5,531 nt of DNA from Phyllobacteriaceae bacterium (lineage in GTDB: Bacteria > Pseudomonadota > Alphaproteobacteria > Rhizobiales > Devosiaceae), in NCBI GenBank assembly GCA_012799265.1, contig JAAZLP010000197.1:1-5531 (forward strand). Direction: 5' to 3'. The notes beneath the pieces were generated by a model, which was not told the DNA's origin, made no database searches, and was given only the letters and a program-made list of their open reading frames with translations. Both the position numbers and the translations under genes were made by a program. Of this stretch, positions 1 through 4,847 are shown piece after piece (position 1 is the stretch's first letter; each line of letters begins with the position of its first letter).

Positions 1-1
1 A

Positions 2-349
2 GCCGCGAGCCTTCACCCAGAATTTGTGGACCTTTTCACGAGCCTTGAAAACCTGCACAGCGACATTGCGGACTTTGCGGCCATGGCCGGTTTGCTCGGT
101 CTGATCGCTTACCTGTTGATACTATTGTCGCCGATCGTGGCGTTGCGGCGCCTGTCGTGGACGGTGAGTCCGGCAGCGGTGCTGATCGCTGTGGTGCTCG
201 TCGTGGGCTATGCCACGCTAGGGCTGACAAACGCCATGTTCGGCGTCTTGCCGCAAACGGCGCTGTTCGCGGCGGGCCTGGGCTACCTGATTGGTTTCTG
301 CCGACATCTCAGGGGCGAGACAGAACAGCTTCCAGAACAGAGTCAATAG
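2..349 (+). CDS. O-antigen ligase/polymerase-like membrane protein, C-terminal part (5' end outside window)
   Basis: The frame is open from the left edge to TAG at 347-349, giving the last 115 residues; the GTG at 26 is internal. Visible are the motif ENLHSD (about residues 16-21) followed by AGLLGLIAYLLILLSP, a second hydrophobic segment (AAVLIAVVLVVGYATLGLT), a third (ALFAAGLGYLIGF) and a short hydrophilic tail. A His-containing loop followed by a Gly/Leu-rich helix, then a late 'GLT' segment, is the usual ending of Wzy/WaaL-type proteins of the inner membrane. In that family the periplasmic His takes part in transferring or polymerising undecaprenyl-linked glycan. Ligase cannot be told from polymerase with only the C-terminus. 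The stop lies 41 bp inside the convergent LpxB-like gene, so there is no room for a terminator before that gene. Family assignment is from recognised pattern, not a search. Confidence 0.7.
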   Translation, partial: AASLHPEFVDLFTSLENLHSDIADFAAMAGLLGLIAYLLILLSPIVALRRLSWTVSPAAVLIAVVLVVGYATLGLTNAMFGVLPQTALFAAGLGYLIGFCRHLRGETEQLPEQSQ

Positions 350-1466
350 CCCCGGGCGGTCCGATGCGTTCCCGGCCGATCGCGCCGAGGCGCGCCCGTT
401 CGGCTGGAGAGCCTAAGAGCTGCTTTAATGCGGCACTGGTTTGCGATGGTTCGGCCTCTACGACTACACGGGCGTCGCCAAATAGACGCTGCTCGTCATC
501 GAAACGGGACTGACGGTCACGGGCGTTGCGGAAGGTGATGACGGGAATTCCAAGGCCCAATGCCTGGACGCTCGCCGTACCTGCCTGGCTCATGACGACA
601 TCCGCTGTTGCCAGAACGTTGCCCATGGCGCGGCCGCGTACGAGGTTGATAGTCAACGCGCCATCGGTGAGGGCGCCCAGATCGTCAGGCTCGCTGCTCA
701 AAAGTGGCAAACGGTTCAAGCCTGCCGCTCGGGTCAGATCTTCGACGTTCACACTTCCAGCGACGGCGACAAAGACGTCAGGCCGCAGGTCAGCAGGCAG
801 TTGGCGAAGAGCGCTGACCTGAAGCGCGAAGCTTTCCGCGGTTAGGGCGCGGCTCCCCGGTAGAAGCGCCACGGCAAGATCCCGGCGCCGTCGGGCGGCA
901 GCGTCGTACTCACCTTGGGGGATGGTATCCATCATCAAGTTGCCGGGGGCACTTGCCCTGACGCCAGCCTGGCGCAAGAGTTCTGCCAGATTTTCAGCAC
1001 GGCAGAAAACCTGGCGGCAGGTTTTCGCAATGACCCAGCTCTCCAGCCCCGAATAGAGGCGAGCAGCACCGGTTTTGTAAACGTCGAGATAGGTAATGCC
1101 GCGAATTCCGGTCAGCAGGCAGGCGAGGACACCGGTCATATCGCCGACAACGACGATCTGATCATATTGCCTGGCAGCAGAGCGGATAAATTTTAGCGCA
1201 GGAGGGATAATGCCCAGGCCACCATTGACGACATCGCGGCGCACAGAGCCCTTAACGTTGCGCCACCCTTCAGACGCAAGCGTGGCGCGCGGCCCGACAA
1301 TCCGGCAAATATTGTCATATGACTTACCGCTAGCGATCATAGGGTAGGCTTCAACCGAAGCCGTCTCCTGCAACCTTTCTGCTATGCCCGCTGCAATGGC
1401 GTCTTCGCCATGGCCGTTTGAAATGATGAGGAAGCGTTGACGCGGCGCGACCTCACTCATGCTCAC
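309..1466 (-). CDS. Lipid-A-disaccharide synthase-related (LpxB-like) protein
   Basis: This is a 385-residue soluble protein of the GT-B glycosyltransferase type, similar in length to LpxB. It opens with SNGHGEDAIAAGIAERL (residues 16-32), the hallmark of the LpxB-related family (TIGR03492 type) and distinct from the GExSGD start of true LpxB. Further family-like stretches are VGDMTGVL (107-114), GNLMMD (175-180), LLPGSR (201-206), a nucleotide-sugar-binding-like SQAGTASVQALGLGIPVI (293-310) and GPPGAI (369-374). Substrate is unknown; transfer of a sugar from a UDP-sugar to a lipid is plausible inference only. The chosen start is GTG at 1466-1464, which overlaps the TGA of the DUF2093 gene (GTGA) and suggests translational coupling. 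ATG at 1460-1458, two codons later, is an equally possible start. The 3' end overlaps the convergent O-antigen ligase-like gene by 41 bp. It should not be named lpxB on this evidence. Confidence 0.85.
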   Translation of the reverse strand: MSMSEVAPRQRFLIISNGHGEDAIAAGIAERLQETASVEAYPMIASGKSYDNICRIVGPRATLASEGWRNVKGSVRRDVVNGGLGIIPPALKFIRSAARQYDQIVVVGDMTGVLACLLTGIRGITYLDVYKTGAARLYSGLESWVIAKTCRQVFCRAENLAELLRQAGVRASAPGNLMMDTIPQGEYDAAARRRRDLAVALLPGSRALTAESFALQVSALRQLPADLRPDVFVAVAGSVNVEDLTRAAGLNRLPLLSSEPDDLGALTDGALTINLVRGRAMGNVLATADVVMSQAGTASVQALGLGIPVITFRNARDRQSRFDDEQRLFGDARVVVEAEPSQTSAALKQLLGSPAERARLGAIGRERIGPPGAIDSVLEAVLSRP

Positions 1467-1684
1467 TGGCCCCGGCCGTAGCGTTCAAAGGCAGTGTGGG
1501 CCGCGGCAGCATCGACATAGGCTTCCTGCCGATCGACGCTCCAATAGAAGAGTTCTTCCAGGGGGATCGGCTTGCCGGTGATGGCGCAGCGCACAAAGGT
1601 GCCATGCTTGATCACTTCATAATCGGCATCGAGATAGCGCAGGGTCGCCTCAGACGGCGAGAAGCCCTTGTCGAAGATATTCAT
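1463..1684 (-). CDS. DUF2093 family small protein
   Basis: The product is a 73-residue protein with no signal peptide or membrane segment. The core LRYLDADYEVIKHGTFVRCA (residues 15-34) followed by ITGKPIPLEELFYWSV and RQEAYVDA matches the DUF2093 family of alphaproteobacteria. The function is unknown. A single cysteine (C33) lies in the RCAITGKPI segment, so a metal site of its own is unlikely. The ATG at 1684-1682 is preceded by CTACGGAGCGACCGT, with GGAG about 8 nt upstream, which supports this start. The gene sits 50 bp behind xseA and shares 4 bp (GTGA) with the LpxB-like gene, so it is probably co-transcribed with both. Closeness to xseA hints at a role linked to that locus, but nothing in the protein shows one. 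Confidence 0.9.
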   Translation of the reverse strand: MNIFDKGFSPSEATLRYLDADYEVIKHGTFVRCAITGKPIPLEELFYWSVDRQEAYVDAAAAHTAFERYGRGQ

Positions 1685-1703
1685 ACGGTCGCTCCGTAGG
1701 TCT

Positions 1704-1723
1704 CACCGGCATATAGACCGGTG
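1704..1723 (-). other. Small inverted repeat between xseA and DUF2093
   Basis: CACCGG (1704-1709) and CCGGTG (1718-1723) are reverse complements around an 8-nt spacer. In RNA this would form a 6-bp hairpin about 20 nt upstream of the DUF2093 start codon. No T-run follows on either strand, so it is not an intrinsic terminator. It may be an mRNA processing or stability element, or chance. Confidence 0.3.
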
Positions 1724-1734
1724 CGGGTCTGCCG

Positions 1735-3348
1735 TCAAAAGAGGCTGTCCTGCCCGTCGATGGTGGGTGCAGGTTTCGGCGTCTTGCGGCGCGGTGGGGC
1801 ACCGACAACGGCGGCATCAGCTTCACCCTCGGCGAAGGTGAGATGCAAGGCGTCTCCTGGACGCAGGCTGGCGGCGCTGGTGACAACCTTACCATCCTGA
1901 TCCTGCACCAAGGCATAGCCGCGGGCGAGAACCTGACGATAACCGAGGGTCTCCATGAGCTTTACCAACTGGTCGAGCGACTGGCGACGCGTGACGGCAA
2001 TCTGGCGTCCGGCCTTGGCCAGGCGGGCGGCGAGCGGTTCGAGCTGGCTGCGAGAATGACGGACTTCCGCCCTGAGCGGCTGGGGTGTCAGGCGCAGGGC
2101 GGTGCGGTGGAGTGCGGTTTCCTTGCGGTCGAGCGCCGCCGCAATGGCTGGCGGCAGGCGACGGGCGCGCGGATCAAGGGTTAGGCGGGCGCGTTCGACG
2201 GTTTTGCCAAGGCCGGCTTCGCCGCGGCGTCCGAGATTGTCGAGGCGCTGGAGGAGTTCGACCTGACGCTGCTGCAGAAGGCGCGGGTGAATGCGGCTCG
2301 AGATGTTGGAAAATGAGAGACGACGACCCTGTACGAAGTGGCGGAGGGCGCCGGAGAGCTGGCTGGACGCGAGATCAAGGCTCTGGCGCTGGGTGGCGAC
2401 GAGATCGGATGGACGCGGCAGGCCGGCGCCAGCGGCGCGCAGGCGATCCTTGAGGCTGGCCAGGGACCGGCGGGCGGCCTGGCGCTGGCGGGAGCCCTGA
2501 TCATCGACATAGGCAATGAGTTCGGCACGGACCGGCACGGCGGCTTCAGCGGCGGCCGTGGGAGTCGGCGCCCGCATATCGGAGACGTAGTCGATCAGCG
2601 TCGTATCGGTTTCGTGGCCGACGGCGGAAATGATGGGGATGGATGAAGCTGCGACGGCGCGGACGACGGCTTCTTCATTAAAGCCCCAGAGATCTTCGAT
2701 GGAGCCGCCGCCGCGGGCGACAATCAGCAGATCCGGGCGCGGGATCGGCCCGTCGGGCGCCATGGCGTTGAAGCCTTCGATGGCGTTGACGACTTCGGGG
2801 GCGCAGGTATCGCCCTGAACGCGGACCGGCCAGACGAGGACATGGCTGGGGAAGCGGTCGGCTAGGCGATGAAGAATATCGCGGATGACGGCGCCGGTGG
2901 GTGAGGTGACCACACCAATGACGCGGGGCAGATAGGGCAGCGCCTGCTTGCGCTCGCGGGCGAAGAGGCCTTCGGCGAGAAGCTTCTTGCGGCGCTCCTC
3001 GAGCAGCGCCATGAGGGCGCCTGCGCCCGCTGGCTCGATATTGTCGATGACGATCTGATATTTTGACGAGCGCGGGAAGGTGGTGAGGCGGCCGGTGGCG
3101 ATGACCTCGAGGCCTTCTTCCGGCTTGAAGGTCAGGCGACCATAGCTGCCCTTCCAGATAACGGCGTCGATGCTGGCCGCATCGTCCTTGAGGGTGAAAT
3201 AGGCGTGGCCGGATGAGTGCTGGCCGCGGAAGCCGGAGATCTCGCCGCGCACGCGCACATGGCCAAATTCGTCCTCGACCGTCCGCTTCACCGCCTGGGC
3301 GATCTCGGAGACGGTGAATTCGCTGGCGTTGGTCAGAACCTGAGACAT
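1735..3348 (-). CDS. xseA: Exodeoxyribonuclease VII large subunit
   Basis: The product is the catalytic subunit of exonuclease VII, which with many copies of XseB degrades single-stranded DNA from both ends into short oligonucleotides in the cytoplasm. With ATG at 3348 the protein has 537 residues. Residues about 9-105 form the N-terminal OB fold (SEFTVSEIAQAVKRTVE, GEISGFRGQHSSGHAYFTLKD). The catalytic region carries VTSPTGAVIRD (about 147-157), RGGGSIEDLWGFNEE (212-226) and SAVGHETDTTLIDYVSDMRAPTPTAA (about 241-266). A long helical segment rich in Arg, Leu and Gln follows to about 460, then GYRQVLARGYAL and LRPGDALHLTF. The C-terminus is a Pro/Lys-rich tail ending in QDSLF. An upstream in-frame TTG at 3366 would add six residues but has no ribosome site and lacks family-like sequence, so ATG is preferred; its own ribosome site is weak. 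At about 537 residues it is longer than the E. coli protein, as is usual in this order. xseB is not in the window. Confidence 0.97.
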   Translation of the reverse strand: MSQVLTNASEFTVSEIAQAVKRTVEDEFGHVRVRGEISGFRGQHSSGHAYFTLKDDAASIDAVIWKGSYGRLTFKPEEGLEVIATGRLTTFPRSSKYQIVIDNIEPAGAGALMALLEERRKKLLAEGLFARERKQALPYLPRVIGVVTSPTGAVIRDILHRLADRFPSHVLVWPVRVQGDTCAPEVVNAIEGFNAMAPDGPIPRPDLLIVARGGGSIEDLWGFNEEAVVRAVAASSIPIISAVGHETDTTLIDYVSDMRAPTPTAAAEAAVPVRAELIAYVDDQGSRQRQAARRSLASLKDRLRAAGAGLPRPSDLVATQRQSLDLASSQLSGALRHFVQGRRLSFSNISSRIHPRLLQQRQVELLQRLDNLGRRGEAGLGKTVERARLTLDPRARRLPPAIAAALDRKETALHRTALRLTPQPLRAEVRHSRSQLEPLAARLAKAGRQIAVTRRQSLDQLVKLMETLGYRQVLARGYALVQDQDGKVVTSAASLRPGDALHLTFAEGEADAAVVGAPPRRKTPKPAPTIDGQDSLF

Positions 3349-3396
3349 GGTTCTGTGGTGCGCCAAACTGGGATTCGGGTCAACCGCAAGCCGGGT

Positions 3397-4284
3397 TTAT
3401 TCGGCGGCTTCTGCAACGGCTGGCGGCTCAAGATTGCCCATGGACTGGACGATGTGGTTGGCCAGCGCATCATAGATGCCGCCATAGGCGTGGCTGGCGC
3501 GCATCAGGGCGATTTGCGCATCGGCGAGGCGCGGCAGGCCGTGTTCATCGCCGATGACGCGCATGCCGGGCTGGAGGGCGCTTTCCGGCAGGAAGCCAAT
3601 GGCGAGATCGGAGAGCACAGCGGAGGTGATGGCGGTGGCGTTGGACGAGGTATAGGCGATGCGATAGTCGCGACCGGTGCGATCAAGCTGGTCCATCGCG
3701 TCCTTGCGCCACATGCAGTAATTGGGCCCGGACGCGATGGCGAGGGGTTCATTGGCGAGCGCCCTGCCGCCGTGGCTTGCCACCCAGAACATGCGCTCGG
3801 TGCGGAAGAGCTCACCGAAATTCTGGTTGGTGCCCTGGGTGAAGACGATGAGGTCGTAACGACCATTCTTCATGCCATCCAGCAATTGCTCGGAAGCCAT
3901 GCAGGCAACGTCAACAGCGATCTTGGGGTGGGTGCGCTGAAAGCTGGAGAGAATGACCGGCAGGAGACGCACGGCATAATCATCCGGCACGCCGAAGCGG
4001 ATGGAGCCGGCGAGGTCGCCATCGTTGAAATGGTCGAGGATTTCCGCATTGGTGCGCAGCATCTTGCGGGCGCGCTCATAGAGCACTTCGCCATGATGGG
4101 TGAGCGTGACGCTGCGGCCATCACGGGAGAAGAGCGCGTGGCCGAGGCGCTCTTCGAGGCGCTTGATCTGCATGGAAACGGCGGACTGGGTCTTGTTCAC
4201 GCGGCGTGCGGCCTCGGTGAAGCTGCCGCAATCGGCAATTGCGCAGAAGCTCTGCAACTGATCGAGGTCGAGGGGCGCCGCCAT
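3397..4284 (-). CDS. LysR-family transcriptional regulator
   Basis: The product is a 295-residue DNA-binding regulator with the full LysR layout. Residues 5-64 form the winged helix-turn-helix (LDLDQLQSFCAIADCGSFTEAARRVNKTQSAVSMQIKRLEERLG, then LFSRDGRSVTLTHHGE). A linker helix follows, and residues about 90-285 form the periplasmic-binding-protein-like effector domain, starting SIRFGVPDDYAVRLLPVIL. The KTQSAVSMQIKRLE recognition helix and 'RFGVPDDYA' opening resemble the LrhA/PecT-like branch, but the effector and targets cannot be read from sequence. ATG at 4284-4282 has a ribosome site, GGGTGAT, about 5 nt upstream. The gene is divergent from the DUF1127 gene, and an inverted repeat in the shared gap fits an operator. 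It lies 48 bp upstream of xseA on the same strand and may be co-transcribed with it. Confidence 0.95.
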   Translation of the reverse strand: MAAPLDLDQLQSFCAIADCGSFTEAARRVNKTQSAVSMQIKRLEERLGHALFSRDGRSVTLTHHGEVLYERARKMLRTNAEILDHFNDGDLAGSIRFGVPDDYAVRLLPVILSSFQRTHPKIAVDVACMASEQLLDGMKNGRYDLIVFTQGTNQNFGELFRTERMFWVASHGGRALANEPLAIASGPNYCMWRKDAMDQLDRTGRDYRIAYTSSNATAITSAVLSDLAIGFLPESALQPGMRVIGDEHGLPRLADAQIALMRASHAYGGIYDALANHIVQSMGNLEPPAVAEAAE

Positions 4285-4289
4285 TTTCC

Positions 4290-4304
4290 ATCACCCAGAT
4301 TGAT
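4290..4304. promoter_or_regulatory. Second possible LysR-type half-site pair (ATC-N9-GAT)
   Basis: ATC (4290-4292) and GAT (4302-4304) are separated by 9 bp, which also gives a T-N11-A match. It overlaps the lysR ribosome site and would suit autorepression. Such short matches are common by chance, so support is weak. Confidence 0.2.
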
Positions 4305-4317
4305 CACTTGGATGAAA

Positions 4318-4330
4318 TCTATTTGTTAGA
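4318..4330. promoter_or_regulatory. Candidate LysR-type operator (TCTA-N5-TAGA)
   Basis: TCTATTTGTTAGA is a perfect dyad with 4-bp arms around 5 bp and matches the T-N11-A pattern of LysR-type binding sites. It lies 34 bp upstream of the lysR start codon and about 100 bp upstream of the DUF1127 start, overlapping the possible -35 of the + strand promoter. Its position between a divergent LysR gene and its neighbour is the classic arrangement for autoregulation and target control. Binding is inferred, not shown. Confidence 0.4.
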
Positions 4331-4390
4331 CGAATGGAAGTCCAGAGGGCTATCTTGCTGATCGTCGATGCAGCACGCGTCGAGATCGCC

Positions 4391-4400
4391 GCCCTCCCCC
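4391..4400 (+). repeat. C-rich anti-SD-like motif, upstream copy
   Basis: GCCCTCCCCC lies 28 nt before the DUF1127 start codon; its first nine bases recur exactly at 4725-4733 beyond the gene. The CTCC core can pair with the GGAG ribosome site at 4418-4421, so it could mask translation start in the mRNA leader. That role is inference. Confidence 0.35.
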
Positions 4401-4417
4401 GTGGCGAAAATCCTTTT

Positions 4418-4421
4418 GGAG
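4418..4421 (+). promoter_or_regulatory. Ribosome binding site of the DUF1127 gene
   Basis: GGAG, followed by AAAGAAC, stands 7 nt before ATG at 4429. It fixes this start over other in-frame or overlapping candidates. TCC-TTTT-GGA (4411-4420) could form a small hairpin over it. Confidence 0.75.
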
Positions 4422-4428
4422 AAAGAAC

Positions 4429-4692
4429 ATGGCTCTCTCGCTTTCCAGCGAGCGGTCACTTGCGGCCGGCTCGCACGCTCATTCCACGCGCGGTTTCACC
4501 GCCTGGATTGCCCGCATCGTCGCGAACCGTCGCCGTCAGGCTGCGCTGAAAGACATGATGGCCATGGATGACGCGCTGCTGCGCGATCTGGGGGTGACCC
4601 GCGGCGATATCGCGGACGCCATGCAGGCACGCGACGGCGTCACCCCCGGCATGATGTTGCATGCCGCCCGCGCGCGCAGCGCCAGGAGCTGA
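4429..4692 (+). CDS. DUF1127 domain small protein
   Basis: The product is an 87-residue basic protein. Residues about 22-62 (FTAWIARIVANRRRQAALKDM, then MDDALLRDLGVTRGDI) are a clear DUF1127 domain, with the Trp and Arg-rich first helix and the closing LLRDLGVTRGDI. A 25-residue tail with MQARDGVTPGMM follows, and the N-terminus (1-20) is Ser/Ala-rich and variable. No membrane segment is present. Established knowledge: short DUF1127 proteins of alphaproteobacteria include CcaF1 of Rhodobacter, which binds RNA and affects RNA turnover, and others in Agrobacterium linked to phosphate and carbon metabolism. Whether this one binds RNA is inferred from its charge and family. The gene stands alone, divergent from lysR, with a strong ribosome site and a structured 3' region ending in a terminator at 4810-4842. 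Confidence 0.9.
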   Translation: MALSLSSERSLAAGSHAHSTRGFTAWIARIVANRRRQAALKDMMAMDDALLRDLGVTRGDIADAMQARDGVTPGMMLHAARARSARS

Positions 4693-4703
4693 CTTCTCGA
4701 ATT

Positions 4704-4727
4704 GGCAGCTACCGCGCGGTAGCTGCC
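4704..4727. repeat. Perfect 24-nt palindrome after DUF1127
   Basis: GGCAGCTACCGC (4704-4715) is followed at once by its exact reverse complement (4716-4727). As RNA it gives a 10-bp stem with a GCGC loop, starting 11 nt after the stop codon. No T-run follows on either strand, so it is not a standard intrinsic terminator. It could protect the mRNA 3' end, direct processing, or bind a protein as DNA. Confidence 0.85.
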
Positions 4728-4733
4728 CTCCCC
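4725..4733 (+). repeat. C-rich anti-SD-like motif, downstream copy
   Basis: GCCCTCCCC repeats the first nine bases of the motif at 4391-4400, and the next bases are also alike (GTTGG against CGTGG). The motif overlaps the foot of the palindrome and is complementary to GGAG/GGGGAGGG-type ribosome sites. Confidence 0.35.
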
Positions 4734-4809
4734 GTTGGTCCGATCACGACGAGTGCTCGTGCCATCTCCCGGGCCGGTTTTGCCGCTGGCCTGTTTCCTG
4801 ACTGACTTG

Positions 4810-4842
4810 CCGGGCCGTGCACTGCACGCGCCCGGTTTTTTT
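4810..4842 (+). terminator. Rho-independent terminator of the DUF1127 transcript
   Basis: The stem pairs CCGGGC (4810-4815) with GCCCGG (4830-4835) and CGTGC (4816-4820) with GCACG (4824-4828), with one bulged C and an ACT loop. Seven T residues follow (4836-4842). Direction is +, 118 nt after the DUF1127 stop and 5 bp short of the ubiA stop codon. On the - strand no T-run follows the stem, so it would end ubiA transcripts only weakly. Confidence 0.93.
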
Positions 4843-4847
4843 GTGCC

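Larger units (their letters stand above)
4285..4428. promoter_or_regulatory. Divergent promoter region between lysR and DUF1127
   Basis: This 144-bp gap must hold the start signals for lysR (-) and the DUF1127 gene (+). For the + strand the best pair I can see is TTAGAC (4326-4331) and CTATCT (4350-4355) with an 18-bp spacer, a weak sigma-70-like match. It would place transcription start near 4362 and give a leader of about 65 nt. For lysR only a poor CTGGAC/TAGATT pair is visible. No convincing heat-shock (RpoH) or EcfG-type element was found. The region also holds the candidate LysR site at 4318-4330 and a C-rich stretch at 4391-4400. Confidence 0.5.
4693..4842 (+). ncRNA. Structured 3' UTR of DUF1127 gene, possible small RNA
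   Basis: The 150 nt between the DUF1127 stop and the end of the terminator contain no gene but dense structure. There is a perfect palindrome (4704-4727), the C-rich CCCTCCCC (4726-4733), a hairpin CACGA/TCGTG (4745-4761), a second CTCCC (4766-4770), a GGCC/GGCC hairpin (4772-4791) and a terminator (4810-4842). In Rhodobacter the CcsR small RNAs, which carry C-rich anti-Shine-Dalgarno motifs, are processed from the 3' side of a DUF1127 mRNA. The arrangement here is similar, but sequence homology to CcsR is not shown, and it may be only a long 3' UTR. Confidence 0.4.

Noticed and set aside
1843..2646. Several + strand open frames opposite xseA
   Set aside because: All are antisense to strongly conserved XseA sequence, are of low complexity and have no recognisable domain or ribosome site.
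3349..3366. Upstream TTG start for xseA adding six residues
   Set aside because: There is no ribosome site before TTG, and the family begins near the ATG at 3348.
3349..3396. TTGACC on the - strand in the lysR-xseA gap as an xseA promoter
   Set aside because: No acceptable -10 sequence lies 16-18 bp downstream; only CACCAC is found there.
3217..4329. Long + strand open frame of 370 codons opposite lysR and the xseA start
   Set aside because: It lies antisense to a clear LysR gene, its protein is Gly/Ala/His-rich with no family pattern, and it is explained by GC-biased third positions of the real genes.
4285..4428. RpoH or EcfG promoter for the DUF1127 gene, as in Rhodobacter ccaF1
   Set aside because: CTTG occurs at 4307 and 4354, but no matching -10 lies at proper spacing, and GGAAG at 4336 has no CGTT partner at 16-17 bp.
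4334..4571. Short + strand open frames overlapping the DUF1127 start
   Set aside because: They overlap the DUF1127 gene in other frames, lack a ribosome site and show no family pattern.
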